Origin: Candidatus Eisenbacteria bacterium
GTDB taxonomy: Bacteria > Eisenbacteria > RBG-16-71-46 > CAIMUX01 > JAHJDP01
NCBI GenBank assembly: GCA_018831195.1
Contig: JAHJDP010000095.1
Coordinates: 1-64,000 of the forward strand
DNA: 64,000 bases
Direction of reading: 5' to 3'
Both the position numbers and the translations under genes were made by a program. Below the pieces are notes generated by a model. The model was not told the origin of the DNA. It worked only from the letters and a program-made list of their open reading frames with translations, and did not search any database. This document shows, in pieces, positions 1-12,600 of this stretch (the stretch's first letter is position 1; each line of letters begins with the position of its first letter).

Positions 1-2270
<2,270 letters not shown>

Positions 2271-2374
2271 GAACTCCTAGATGCATGATATGGTCTTTGA
2301 CCAAGCACACAGACCCAATAACATTGAATCTGTGACGCTCAGCAAAACCTCAGAGCAACTTAAGACAGATTGCA

Positions 2375-2389
2375 GTTGTCAAAGAACAA
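2375..2389 (-). promoter_or_regulatory. boxA-like antitermination element in the 16S-23S spacer
   Basis: The minus strand reads TTGTTCTTTGACAAC between tRNA-Ala and 23S. It matches the boxA-type element (core TTCTTTGA) that usually lies ahead of 16S and 23S genes and recruits Nus antitermination factors. A nearly identical copy sits in the leader upstream of 16S (4504-4518), which supports the call. Confidence 0.6.
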
Positions 2390-2481
2390 ATATTGCTGCT
2401 TTTTTCGGGTTTCAGGCTGAAACCCAACAGCTAAATCCGAAAGAAAACCCACCACCCTCACAAGGTCATGATATTAATCTG

Positions 2482-2554
2482 TGGAGATAACCGGGCTCGA
2501 ACCGGTAACCTCCGCCGTGCAAGGGCGGCGCTCTCCCAGTTGAGCTATATCCCC
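2482..2554 (-). tRNA. tRNA-Ala (anticodon TGC)
   Basis: A 73-nt cloverleaf on the minus strand has acceptor GGGGATA pairing with TATCTCC plus discriminator A. The anticodon loop is CTTGCAC, giving TGC, and the T arm contains GGTTCGAGCC. CCA is not encoded. It is in the usual rRNA spacer position, downstream of tRNA-Ile and upstream of 23S. Confidence 0.96.
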
Positions 2555-2582
2555 CTCAGATTACTAAATCATCTCGAGGCGG

Positions 2583-2656
<74 letters not shown>

Positions 2657-2812
2657 AATCATGCATCGGAAGAAAAGCATTACTGCTTTCCTTCGTCAAC
2701 ACCTGAGAAACGAAGGTCGAAAACAGAAGGGAAGGCGGCGATCCGACATCGGAACGACCTGAGAGTTGCCCCTTGGTTCCCTCTCAGAGGGACCTCGGAT
2801 GCTAACACTCCC

Positions 2813-4371
<1,559 letters not shown>

Positions 4372-4503
4372 GGCTATTAAACTCGACGATGCAACAACAA
4401 CCCCTAAAAGAGGTCATCGTGCATCAAAGACTCAATTAGGTTTCAGGGCTCGAGTTACTCTCCCCAAAACCCACCGAGTCGGGCTCGCACGCCTTACCCT
4501 TCT

Positions 4504-4518
4504 GTTTTCAAAGAACAA
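4504..4518 (-). promoter_or_regulatory. boxA-like antitermination element in the rRNA leader
   Basis: The minus strand reads TTGTTCTTTGAAAAC about 135 nt upstream of the 16S 5' end and about 100 nt downstream of the predicted transcription start. It matches boxA of rRNA leaders and is repeated, with small changes, before 23S at 2375-2389. Confidence 0.65.
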
Positions 4519-4622
4519 AAATCGCGCAACACTGCGCGTCCTGCAAAATTTTATAAAAGACAATCCTCCCCGTCAACTTCCCTGCCGGAACGGGCAGATG
4601 AAGTTCCCGTGAGGCGTTGCTA

Positions 4623-4651
4623 ACACTATGCAAACCCCGGATAAGAGTCAA
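4623..4651 (-). promoter_or_regulatory. Putative sigma-70 promoter of the rRNA operon
   Basis: On the minus strand TTGACT (4651-4646) and TAGTGT (4628-4623) are separated by 17 bp. The -35 is good and the -10 is imperfect. AT-rich DNA lies upstream and a boxA element about 100 nt downstream, which is the expected rrn architecture. Predicted start is near 4616. Confidence 0.5.
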
Positions 4652-4775
4652 CACACTTTCTTCGACAAAAAGCAAAAAATCTTTAGCTTCACTTATTCTA
4701 TTGAATAACAACAAGTTAGAATCAAAAATTCCTCGCTGATTGACCCTCAGCTCCTCTCATGGTTTGCTCTTTTCT

Positions 4776-6857
4776 ATGAAAGCCTTCCTGATTTCAGCTG
4801 TGGCGACCCCTCTTCTCTTGGGGGCCATCCTCTTTGGATTATTCCAATGGGCGGGGGATGATCTCCCACGCCCCCAATCGTTCCGAGAAGTTGAGGCCAG
4901 TCTCAAAAGTCGGGTTTTGGATACCCATGGCCAATTAATTCGGGAATTTTACATCGAGGATCGCTCGCCGATTGCCCTTCCCCATGTTCCGAAGCCATTC
5001 CTTGATGCGATCATCGCGACGGAGGACCGCCAATTCAGCCGGCACTGGGGAATCGATCTTATCGGCATCCTTCGAGCCTTCAAGGCCGATGTCATGTCCG
5101 GCAGTTTCACACAGGGAGCCTCAACCCTGACACAGCAGTTGGCCCGCAATGTCTTTCTGACACATCAACGCACCGTACTCCGCAAGCTCCGCGAGGCTGT
5201 TCTGGCCATCCGCTTAGAAAGGGCTTTCGGCAAAGATGAAATCCTTGAGTTATATATTAACCAAGTCTATTTCGGCGAGGGCGCCCACGGAATTGAGGCG
5301 GCGGCCTATCGATTCTTTGGGATATCAGCAGCTGATCTCAACATTCCACAAAGCGCCCTCCTGGCGGGGATTCTCGCCGGCCCAAACGCCTTCTCACCTT
5401 TTCGCCATCCCGAAAAAGCCTTATCACGGCGCAATATAGTTCTTCGCCGGATGAGAAATATGGGTTCTCTTTCTGAAGAGAATTATCTGGTATATCGGGA
5501 GGAGCCCCTCGGATTGAACCCACCCGACCGGATCTCCCCCCTCGCACCCTATGCTACGGAGATGGTCCGCCAATATGTCATTCAGAATTACGGGCCGGAA
5601 GCCCTTTTTAGAGAGGGTTTAACAATTTGGACCACGATAGATCTTGATCTTCAGGCCGAAGCCGAAAAGAACGCGATTGAGCACATCGATTGGGTGCGAA
5701 AGACATATGGAAAACCCCAGCCTTTTACAAAAACTGGAGAGGATACCATCGGACTCGGTCCTCTTCAAGTTGCACTGGTGGCCATCGAGCCGCAGACCGG
5801 AAGCATACGAGCCCTGATCGGCGGGCGTGATTTCGCCGCCAGCCCCTTTAACCGGGCTATTCAGGGGATGGGATTCCAGCCCGGCTCCTCATTCAAACCC
5901 TTTGTTTTTGCCGCGGCGATGGAAAGAGGTTGGCATCCAAATGATTTCATTGTCGATGCACCGGTCGAATATGAAATTCCCGGTGCGTCTGGGAGTGAAC
6001 GCTATTACAGTCCCAAAAACTTCAGTGAGACCTTCGCCGGACCCGTTGTTCTTCGGTACGCCCTGGCCAAATCCATAAATGTCGTCGCCGTACGCCTCCT
6101 TGAGGAAATCGGCGCGGATAATGTTATTGAAATGGCCCATCGCCTCGGCATTCGGAGCCGGCTGAATCCATTTCTCAGTCTCGCACTTGGCTCCTGCGTG
6201 GTCACGCCTATGGAATTGACGAACGCCTATGCGACACTGGCAAATCAGGGGATTCGAACTGAACCCTATATTATCGAGAAGATAGAAGATCGGTACGGTG
6301 CGACACTTGAGGATCATGAGCCCAAAAGCGAATCGGTCCTGGATGCACGCATCGCCTTCATCACGACGCATATGATGCAATCGGTCCTGGATTTTGGCAC
6401 GGGTCAGATGGCACGCCAATATGGCTTCAACGCGCCGGCGGCCGGCAAGACAGGCACGACGGATGATTATACAGACGCCTGGTTCGTTGGTTTTACACCC
6501 TACATGGCTCTTGGAGTCTGGGTTGGTTATGACCGGAAAATCGCAATCGGTCACAAGGTGACCGGCGCGGTGGCCGCATTGCCCATTTGGGCTCGAACCA
6601 TGTCGTTTGTGGCCGACCGCAAGGGGCCGACGCCCTTCGCGCCGCCCCGTGGCGTTTGCATTGTGAGAACCTGCATCGATTCAGGCCAGCTTGCGGGACC
6701 CAACTGCCCCCAACCGGTCGAGGATTGCTATCTCACAGGCATGGAACCCGTGGAGATCTGCGATCTCCATGGCCCGCAGGGAGTGGCAGAGAGCCAAAAT
6801 GCGCCTCAGACATTTCGCGAGCAGGATCGCTGGAAACTCCACCGGGATCCCTGGTAA
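4776..6857 (+). CDS. mrcA: Penicillin-binding protein 1A (bifunctional transglycosylase/transpeptidase)
   Basis: Class A PBP, 693 aa, which polymerises lipid II and cross-links peptidoglycan at the outer face of the inner membrane. An N-terminal signal anchor (about residues 2-23) precedes a GT51 domain with EDRQFSRHWG and QGASTLTQQLARN. The transpeptidase domain has the catalytic PGSSFKPF box (SxxK), a SIN box in AKSINVV, and KTGTT in AGKTGTTDDYTD. After the catalytic core there is a short tail with several cysteines (CIVRTC, PNCPQPVEDC, EICDLHG). I chose ATG 4776 because it begins directly with the membrane anchor. A TTG 36 bp upstream is also possible, and neither has a clear ribosome binding site. 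It is divergent from the rRNA operon and convergent with the next gene. Confidence 0.93.
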   Translation: MKAFLISAVATPLLLGAILFGLFQWAGDDLPRPQSFREVEASLKSRVLDTHGQLIREFYIEDRSPIALPHVPKPFLDAIIATEDRQFSRHWGIDLIGILRAFKADVMSGSFTQGASTLTQQLARNVFLTHQRTVLRKLREAVLAIRLERAFGKDEILELYINQVYFGEGAHGIEAAAYRFFGISAADLNIPQSALLAGILAGPNAFSPFRHPEKALSRRNIVLRRMRNMGSLSEENYLVYREEPLGLNPPDRISPLAPYATEMVRQYVIQNYGPEALFREGLTIWTTIDLDLQAEAEKNAIEHIDWVRKTYGKPQPFTKTGEDTIGLGPLQVALVAIEPQTGSIRALIGGRDFAASPFNRAIQGMGFQPGSSFKPFVFAAAMERGWHPNDFIVDAPVEYEIPGASGSERYYSPKNFSETFAGPVVLRYALAKSINVVAVRLLEEIGADNVIEMAHRLGIRSRLNPFLSLALGSCVVTPMELTNAYATLANQGIRTEPYIIEKIEDRYGATLEDHEPKSESVLDARIAFITTHMMQSVLDFGTGQMARQYGFNAPAAGKTGTTDDYTDAWFVGFTPYMALGVWVGYDRKIAIGHKVTGAVAALPIWARTMSFVADRKGPTPFAPPRGVCIVRTCIDSGQLAGPNCPQPVEDCYLTGMEPVEICDLHGPQGVAESQNAPQTFREQDRWKLHRDPW

Positions 6858-6875
6858 GAAGCCTCCCTGGATTCT

Positions 6876-8681
6876 TCAGATCTTGGAATGAAATGTTTTG
6901 GAAAAGCCCTCGGGAGTCACATACCCGGCGATGAGATGCGCCCTCTCGGACGGATCTGAAGATAAGGTTACTAATCGAGCCAATTCCTCCGGCACGGGCT
7001 TCTTTTCGGTTTCATAGTAAACTTCAAAGATGGGATCCCCCCTTTTTACCGGCTCACCGATGCTCTTCAGTATTCGTACGCCGACACCGGGAAAGATAGT
7101 ATCATCCGCGCGGAGGCGGCCGCCACCCACACGCCCCAGAAATAATCCCATCTCCCTACCCTTAATCGCGGATACGTAACCGTCAGAATCGGCAAGAACC
7201 GTCATTGTTTCCGGTGATTGTGGGAGTTTTTGAAGAAGGGTTTTGGAATCTAATGTACAACCCTGAGCCCGGATCCACTTCTCAAAAACCTGTAAAGCCG
7301 CACCTGACTTCAATACATCCCGGATCCGGTTGCGTGCATCAGACATATCGTCCACCCGTCCCGTTTGTACAAGAAGAACACCGCCCAGAACCTCGACAAG
7401 TTCGCTCAGGTCAAATGGCATCTCCTCACCCATGAGCATGCGGATGGATTCTTCCACCTCGATGGCGTTACCCACCGTCCGCCCTAGAACGCCTTCCATG
7501 CGGCTCAAGACCGCAATGGATTTGAGTCCCAGCTTCTGCGCCGTTTTGACAAGCCGCTCCGCCAAATCTCTCGCCTTGGGGAGGGTCGTCATAAAAGCCC
7601 CTTCACCATATTTGACATCCAAGACGAGATATTGGAGGCCGGCCGCCGCCTTTTTGCTCAGAATGCTGCTCACAATAAGGGGTGGTGAGGCAACGGTCGC
7701 CGTGACATCCCGTAGGGCATAAAGCCGACGATCAGCGGGGACGAGTGAGGGTGTCTGCCCGGCGATAAAGAGACCCACTCTTTCCAGCTGACGGCCCATC
7801 TCCTCCTCGCTGAGGGCGACTCTATATCCAGGTATGGCCTGCAGCTTATCCAGGGTCCCGCCGGTATGGCCCAAACCCCTTCCGGAGATCATCGGGACTT
7901 TCAAACCCAGGGCCGCGAGCACAGGAGCAAGCACAAGAGAGATTTTATCTCCGATGCCGCCGGTGGAATGTTTATCAACGAAGGGTCCCGCGAAACCTTT
8001 CCAATCAAGCACATGGCCGCTTTCCATCATCGATCTGGACAAAGCCTCCGTCTCAGTGCTTGTCATTCCCTTGAGAAAAACAGCCATGAGGAAAGCAGTC
8101 ATTTGATAATCGGTGATTTTATCAGAGAGGAAATCCGCCATGAAGAGGCCGATCGTCTCAGGTGTAAGTTCATTCCCGTCGCGTTTTTGTTCAATCACCA
8201 ATCTTGGATCCACATGATGGACGGCGCGGGCACCCTCTTTAAAAGAGTTGTCATCGTTTGCCGCACCGGAGTCTTTCACAGCAGCCGGATCGGGCAATAA
8301 TTCAGACAGCCGGACGCATTCAACCTCATTGGGATGTGAACCGAACATTGTGATATCGAGATCGTTCGTCACCTGCCGGAGGACTTCCCGGCAGGCGCCG
8401 CACGGGCTGACGGGGCTATTGCCGGAGGAAGCGAGGTAAAGATGTGTAAAATTCCTCAATCCCCGGCTCATCGCCCTAAAGACAGCCACCCGCTCGGCAC
8501 AGAGTCCCAACCCAAAACTGGCATTCTCGACATTGCATCCCTCGGTGATGATTCCGTCCGCGGTAACCAGGCGAGCCGCGACATGAAAACCAGAATAGGG
8601 CGCATAAGCGTGATCCAACAATTGCCTTAATGCGGTGTAATGCTCTTTTGGGTTCGATTCCATATCTCCGTTCCCATTCAT
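6876..8681 (-). CDS. Cytidine deaminase / pyrimidine-nucleoside phosphorylase fusion
   Basis: A 601-aa protein made of two complete enzymes. Residues about 10-140 are cytidine deaminase: the zinc motif is CNVENASFGLGLCAERVAVF followed by PCGACREVL. Residues about 155-595 are thymidine/pyrimidine-nucleoside phosphorylase: KHSTGGIGDKISLVLAP and SGRGLGHTGGTLDKL bind phosphate and nucleoside, and DVKYGEGAFM carries a conserved lysine. The first half would deaminate (deoxy)cytidine to (deoxy)uridine, and the second would phosphorolyse it to uracil plus (deoxy)ribose-1-phosphate. No stop or frameshift separates the halves; the linker is about 20 residues. An in-frame ATG at 8663 is an alternative start. 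Normal separate lengths are about 130 and 430 aa, so both domains are full size. It is convergent with PBP1A. Confidence 0.93.
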   Translation of the reverse strand: MNGNGDMESNPKEHYTALRQLLDHAYAPYSGFHVAARLVTADGIITEGCNVENASFGLGLCAERVAVFRAMSRGLRNFTHLYLASSGNSPVSPCGACREVLRQVTNDLDITMFGSHPNEVECVRLSELLPDPAAVKDSGAANDDNSFKEGARAVHHVDPRLVIEQKRDGNELTPETIGLFMADFLSDKITDYQMTAFLMAVFLKGMTSTETEALSRSMMESGHVLDWKGFAGPFVDKHSTGGIGDKISLVLAPVLAALGLKVPMISGRGLGHTGGTLDKLQAIPGYRVALSEEEMGRQLERVGLFIAGQTPSLVPADRRLYALRDVTATVASPPLIVSSILSKKAAAGLQYLVLDVKYGEGAFMTTLPKARDLAERLVKTAQKLGLKSIAVLSRMEGVLGRTVGNAIEVEESIRMLMGEEMPFDLSELVEVLGGVLLVQTGRVDDMSDARNRIRDVLKSGAALQVFEKWIRAQGCTLDSKTLLQKLPQSPETMTVLADSDGYVSAIKGREMGLFLGRVGGGRLRADDTIFPGVGVRILKSIGEPVKRGDPIFEVYYETEKKPVPEELARLVTLSSDPSERAHLIAGYVTPEGFSKTFHSKI

Positions 8682-8811
8682 TCAGCCGGATCTTGCTCTG
8701 CGAGCTGAATTCACCTCGGTCAATTGATCTCGGTTTTCCAATCCTATCAATCTCACGGCCTTTACCAAAGCCATCTTGAGACAAGAAAATCATTTGTGGT
8801 AACGTCTGACT

Positions 8812-9609
8812 ATGTCTGAAATAGAAGATAAGGGCAATGGCTACCATCTGATGGATTTGGTGCGCCGGCTAAGGGGCAAGGATGGGTGTCCGTGGGACCG
8901 GGATCAGACCCTCAGATCTTTGACACCTTATCTCTTGGAAGAAACCCACGAAGTGATGGAAGCCATTGAGATTGAGGATGACGAGAAGCTTCAAGAGGAA
9001 TTGGGTGACCTTCTCTTTATCGTTCTCTTTTTTACCGCGATCGCAGAGGAAAAAAACGCCTTCTCCCTGCCTGATGTCATTCAAGGAATCCGTGAGAAAA
9101 TTTTGGTTCGCCACCCGCACGTTTTTAAGAACCCCACACACCTGACCAACTCCGACGCGCATGCACAATGGGAACATATCAAGAGGACGCAACGCGCCGA
9201 TAAGAAGAGGCCTCTTCTTCAGGCGGGCGCCGCGGGATTGCCGGCGCTTCTGCATGCCTTTCGGATCCAGGAAAAGGCCGCCTCTTTCGGATTTGATTGG
9301 GATGCGCTGGAACCTATCTTTAAAAAGATCCAAGAGGAACTTGATGAAGTCCGGGAGGCCATGGCCTCCGATCCCGAAGGGCCACGAACGGGGCAGGAGA
9401 TTGGAGACCTACTTTTTTCAGTCGTTAATCTGGCCCGCCACCTGAAACAGGACCCGGAAAGATCCCTGAGAGGGACAGCGGATCGGTTTTGCGGCCGCTT
9501 TGACAAAATGAATTCCCTTATCCAAGCGGACGGCCTTCGGCTTGAAGAAGCATCACTCGATACACTCGATCAGTACTGGGAAAGAGTCAAATGGGCGGAA
9601 GAGTCCTGA
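8812..9609 (+). CDS. mazG: Nucleoside triphosphate pyrophosphohydrolase MazG
   Basis: 265 aa, the usual length for two-domain MazG, which hydrolyses (d)NTPs to monophosphates and pyrophosphate. The N-terminal domain begins LMDLVRRLRGKDGCPWDRDQ. It carries the metal-binding helices EETHEVMEAIE and EELGDLLFIVLF. The second domain repeats the pattern with EELDEVREAM and EIGDLLFSVVNLARHL. The start is ATG 8812. The promoter region is shared with the divergent deaminase/phosphorylase gene, so two nucleotide-metabolism genes face away from one 130-bp gap. A 6-bp inverted repeat, GAGTCC/GGACTC (9601-9617), overlaps the stop codon, without a convincing T-run. Confidence 0.95.
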   Translation: MSEIEDKGNGYHLMDLVRRLRGKDGCPWDRDQTLRSLTPYLLEETHEVMEAIEIEDDEKLQEELGDLLFIVLFFTAIAEEKNAFSLPDVIQGIREKILVRHPHVFKNPTHLTNSDAHAQWEHIKRTQRADKKRPLLQAGAAGLPALLHAFRIQEKAASFGFDWDALEPIFKKIQEELDEVREAMASDPEGPRTGQEIGDLLFSVVNLARHLKQDPERSLRGTADRFCGRFDKMNSLIQADGLRLEEASLDTLDQYWERVKWAEES

Positions 9610-9644
9610 CCGGACTCAGGAATTGGAGATTTGATTCTTTCTTC

Positions 9645-10220
9645 CTACAATTCGTGAATATTATTAAACTCAATCTCCTCACGAATGATAAAAATAAAAA
9701 TCCCAGCTCTCTTCTTTTCAGCCGAACAATGGAATCCCGGTGGTTGAAGCAGGACTTGAAGGCTATCACCTGTATTCAATCGGATCTCTTTTTCGTCCCA
9801 TGATAATGTCACCGGCCCGGACTTGATATAAATACAGGCCAACCCCTCATTTTTCAGAAAATCCGCCATCCGATTCTCATTAGGGGGCAACTCAATATAA
9901 TAAGCGGCCAGTCTACACCCATCTCTTTCCTCACCATATTTCCAAAGGGAATACCCTCCAATCCGGCCGGTGAGGAGTTGTTGGGACTCCAGCAAATGCT
10001 CTCCTCGATCCCTATTTTCCTGATCCCTTACAAGTTCGGCCAGAGGAAGACCGAGAGCGCCGGCAATCCTGGAAAGGGCTGGAATGGTCGGAGAGGACTT
10101 GCCACGTTCGATATCGCCGAGATAGGTCGCGGACAAACCAGTGCCCGTGCTGAGATTTCTGAGACTCCGTTTTTGTGTATGGCGGATTCTTCGAATCTTC
10201 TCTCCAATTGTCAAAGTCAC
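9645..10220 (-). CDS. XRE-family regulator with C-terminal cupin domain (distal copy)
   Basis: 191 aa. Residues about 5-65 form a helix-turn-helix (GEKIRRIRHTQKRSLRNLS, then LSATYLGDIERGKSSPTIP). Residues about 110-180 look like a small beta-barrel cupin, ending ...SLQVLLQPPGFHCSAEKK. I chose the GTG at 10220 because GGAGAG lies 6 nt upstream and it begins 14 nt after the stop of the preceding gene. The longer ATG start at 10265 would overlap that gene. The architecture is that of PuuR/SutR-type regulators, where the cupin is thought to sense a small ligand. It is downstream of a second XRE-cupin gene and of agmatinase, probably in one operon. Confidence 0.85.
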   Translation of the reverse strand: MTLTIGEKIRRIRHTQKRSLRNLSTGTGLSATYLGDIERGKSSPTIPALSRIAGALGLPLAELVRDQENRDRGEHLLESQQLLTGRIGGYSLWKYGEERDGCRLAAYYIELPPNENRMADFLKNEGLACIYIKSGPVTLSWDEKEIRLNTGDSLQVLLQPPGFHCSAEKKRAGIFIFIIREEIEFNNIHEL

Positions 10221-10234
10221 TTTTTCTCTCCACT

Positions 10235-10798
10235 TTAATAACAATACACGGACCGAGTTGCCCAAAGGAGCTCCACAGTCCCACCTGACTTATTTGATAA
10301 GATGATCCTATCCCTCGTGCAGGCATGGAGTCCCATGCCCGTTGTGAGCTGGCGTCCATCACCATCCACCCAAGCCTGTATCTCTCCGTTTATAACGATG
10401 ATGAGATCCTCTGTTGGAGGAACTTCGCCAGAGAGAATCCCCTCCGCCTTGAGATGGATCCGGTGAAGCTCGAGAGCTGAAAAGGACCAGATTTCACTCA
10501 AGCGCTCCAATGAAGCAAGGCCGTCTGGGGACTCCAGAATCCTCCGGTGGCCCGATGAATGAATGTGAGGGGAATCGAGGGGTGGAAGTTCCAGCAGGCA
10601 GGCTGTCGAAACTTGAAGGGCTTGCGCCAGCCGGTCGAGCAACTGTACCGTCGGTGCCGTTCTGGCTCGTTCGATCTCAGAAATGTGTGTGGCGCTGATA
10701 CCGGAGATCTGCTCCACATCCTTGAGCACGAAACCGCGGGCTTCCCGAATCCGCCGGAGCTTCTGGCCCAAGAGACGACACATGGTTTTCGCCATCAT
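10235..10798 (-). CDS. XRE-family regulator with C-terminal cupin domain (proximal copy)
   Basis: 187 aa. The helix-turn-helix spans about residues 10-65 (GQKLRRIREARGFVLKDVE, then ISATHISEIERARTAPTVQL). The C-terminal half (about 105-180) resembles a cupin fold, with LIIVINGEIQAWVDGDG and a terminal beta-rich segment. The ribosome site AGGGAG precedes the ATG pair. It shares architecture with the next gene downstream, but the two are clearly diverged and not a recent duplication. The agmatinase stop is 71 bp upstream on the same strand. Control of polyamine or agmatine metabolism is an inference from context and from PuuR-like architecture. Confidence 0.85.
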   Translation of the reverse strand: MMAKTMCRLLGQKLRRIREARGFVLKDVEQISGISATHISEIERARTAPTVQLLDRLAQALQVSTACLLELPPLDSPHIHSSGHRRILESPDGLASLERLSEIWSFSALELHRIHLKAEGILSGEVPPTEDLIIVINGEIQAWVDGDGRQLTTGMGLHACTRDRIILSNKSGGTVELLWATRSVYCY

Positions 10799-10869
10799 GA
10801 ATCTCCCTTATCACCTTCATGAAATCACAGTACCGGAGTTCATTGAGTTGTTGATTTGGTCAGCTTTTT

Positions 10870-11757
10870 TTAGGGAGGAGATTTGATCCCCCAGCAGTAG
10901 ATAAAGGCCTTTGCCATGAGCCGGGCTGTAACATAATCTGCGGCGTGCGCGCCAGCTCTCGGACTGTGTTCCATAAAATCTAATCCGATGACGGTCCGGG
11001 TACGGCCGACGTGCCTTAAAATCCGAGTGATTTGACGCCAATCCAGCCCTCCCGGTTCCGGGGTCCCCGTCGAGGGAAGCAGTGAGGGGTCCAAGACATC
11101 CAGGTCGCAGGTGATATAAACCGGATCCCCGAGGATATCATCCAGCCGCCTCAGAGAGGCCCCCAAGTCTTCATGGATTTGACGGGCCCAGATGACCCGG
11201 CTCGACTCCAGACATTCCCTCTCTCCACGGCTGAGACTCCGGATCCCGACCTGAATAAAGGGGTAGATCTCCCTCACCCGGGCCATAACGCAAGCGTGGC
11301 TGAGATCCGACCCCTGATATGTTTCCCTTAGATCGGCATGAGCATCCAACTGAAGAACATGAATGTTTACGCCTGCACGCTTATATGCCCGCAACACTCC
11401 GACCGTGAGAGTATGCTCCCCTCCCAGCACCACCAGACGCCGATTTTTTCCCAAGAGCGCATAGCAGGCTTCCTCAACAACAGCCATCATCTGAGCCGGC
11501 CCGCTGACAACCGGCTCAATGGGCGGCAGGGTCGCGATGCTCAAATCGCCCAGATCGGCATCGGTCTCTTCATCATAAGATTCCAGTTGATAGGATGCCT
11601 GAAGGACGGCGCTGGGACCCCACCGAGTCCCGGGTTCATAACTGGTGGTGAGGTCGTAAGGTATTGGTAATATTAGAATTCTGGCTTCTTCAGGAGATAG
11701 GTCGAATCCCGCAAAGGAGGTGAGTCTAGGGCCCGTTTCGAACGACCGAGAGTCCAC
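10870..11757 (-). CDS. speB: Agmatinase-type ureohydrolase
   Basis: 295 aa, normal for the arginase/agmatinase family. The manganese ligands are visible in order: GGEHTLTVG, LDAHADLRETY, SHACVMARV, CDLDVLDPSLLPSTGTPEPGG and DFMEHSPRAG. The PGTGTPEPGG-like segment favours agmatinase (agmatine to putrescine plus urea) over arginase, but formiminoglutamase and guanidinobutyrase share these motifs, so substrate is not certain. No arginine decarboxylase is seen in the window. The two XRE-cupin regulators follow on the same strand. The divergent gap to the 3D-domain gene is 186 bp. Confidence 0.9.
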   Translation of the reverse strand: MDSRSFETGPRLTSFAGFDLSPEEARILILPIPYDLTTSYEPGTRWGPSAVLQASYQLESYDEETDADLGDLSIATLPPIEPVVSGPAQMMAVVEEACYALLGKNRRLVVLGGEHTLTVGVLRAYKRAGVNIHVLQLDAHADLRETYQGSDLSHACVMARVREIYPFIQVGIRSLSRGERECLESSRVIWARQIHEDLGASLRRLDDILGDPVYITCDLDVLDPSLLPSTGTPEPGGLDWRQITRILRHVGRTRTVIGLDFMEHSPRAGAHAADYVTARLMAKAFIYCWGIKSPP

Positions 11758-11943
11758 TATTGCCCCTCATGAATTGGTAAGATACTGCCGTTGATAGGAT
11801 ACGGGGTCAATTATAGGGCGCGCAAGGGGTATTCATCGGCACGCAGGGACCCTGAACTTGGCCCGGATTTCCAACATCCGGCCCGAGAATGGGGGTTGAC
11901 TGTATTTCACGGGTGAGTCTAGCCTCTAGTTATGGAGTGATTG

Positions 11944-12576
11944 ATGAGCCGACTCGATCGGCTGTTTTTGTTAGATACAAAATGGGAGTCCTTGTTGAAA
12001 CAACCTAGACGAAAAGAGATCCTCGCTGGAATCACCGCCATGGCGGGTCTCCTCGGCCTTGCTCTCTTCTCCGTCGGGGGACCAATTCCCGTCTCAATCC
12101 CAAAGGCACAAGAAATTGCGATTTCGGAGAAAGCGCCCTGTTCCGAAGAATGGGAAGGAAGTCTTCCAATAAATGATGAGGAAATTATCCTCGGGATGAC
12201 CTTTGTTCCGGTGACCATCACCGCCTATAGCTCCACCATAGATCAGACCGATAAGACACCGTGGCTCACCGCTTCACTCACACGGACACGCCCCGGTGTT
12301 TTGGCCCTCTCCCGCGACCTAATCAAGACATATGCACCGGATGCACCTTTTGATTATGGCGATCTGGTCCTGGTTTCCGGCGTCGGACTCTTCCGCGTCG
12401 AAGATACAATGAATGCCAGATGGGAAAATCGGGCTGATATTTGGTTTCCAACGAAATATCAGGCCCGGCGTTGGGGAAACCGCAAAGGACTTCTCGCCAA
12501 GATCAAAGGCCAATCCACATCCCCCCTGCTGGTGGCCAATGAAGCGCACCTCGCCACGATCCTGTATTCTCAGTAA
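11944..12576 (+). CDS. 3D-domain protein, putative membrane-anchored cell-wall enzyme
   Basis: 210 aa. A single hydrophobic segment at about residues 28-45 (LAGITAMAGLLGLALFSVG) anchors the protein. From about residue 90 the sequence fits the 3D domain, a double-psi barrel named for three aspartates and related to MltA/RlpA enzymes. It has VTITAYSSTIDQTDKTPWLTAS, GVLALSRDLI, FDYGDLVLVSGVGLFRVEDT and RADIWFPTKYQARRWG. Many relatives are in cell-wall hydrolysis. Activity here is inferred only. ATG 11944 follows GGAG by 7 nt; the in-frame TTG just before it is less likely. It is convergent with rsgA, 24 bp apart. Confidence 0.75.
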   Translation: MSRLDRLFLLDTKWESLLKQPRRKEILAGITAMAGLLGLALFSVGGPIPVSIPKAQEIAISEKAPCSEEWEGSLPINDEEIILGMTFVPVTITAYSSTIDQTDKTPWLTASLTRTRPGVLALSRDLIKTYAPDAPFDYGDLVLVSGVGLFRVEDTMNARWENRADIWFPTKYQARRWGNRKGLLAKIKGQSTSPLLVANEAHLATILYSQ

Positions 12577-12600
12577 TTTGTTTGGCCCAGAAGCGCCGAG

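Larger units (their letters stand above)
4372..4775 (-). other. rRNA operon leader and promoter region, no gene
   Basis: About 400 bp between the 16S 5' end and the PBP1A start hold the rRNA leader. On the minus strand it carries a boxA-like element at 4504-4518 and a sigma-70-type promoter at 4623-4651. The far end (about 4652-4740) is AT-rich, as expected upstream of a strong rRNA promoter. Small ORFs here have no coding character. Confidence 0.7.

Noticed and set aside
5889-6554. 221-aa open frame opposite PBP1A
   Set aside because: It lies wholly inside the PBP1A coding sequence on the other strand and resembles no protein family.
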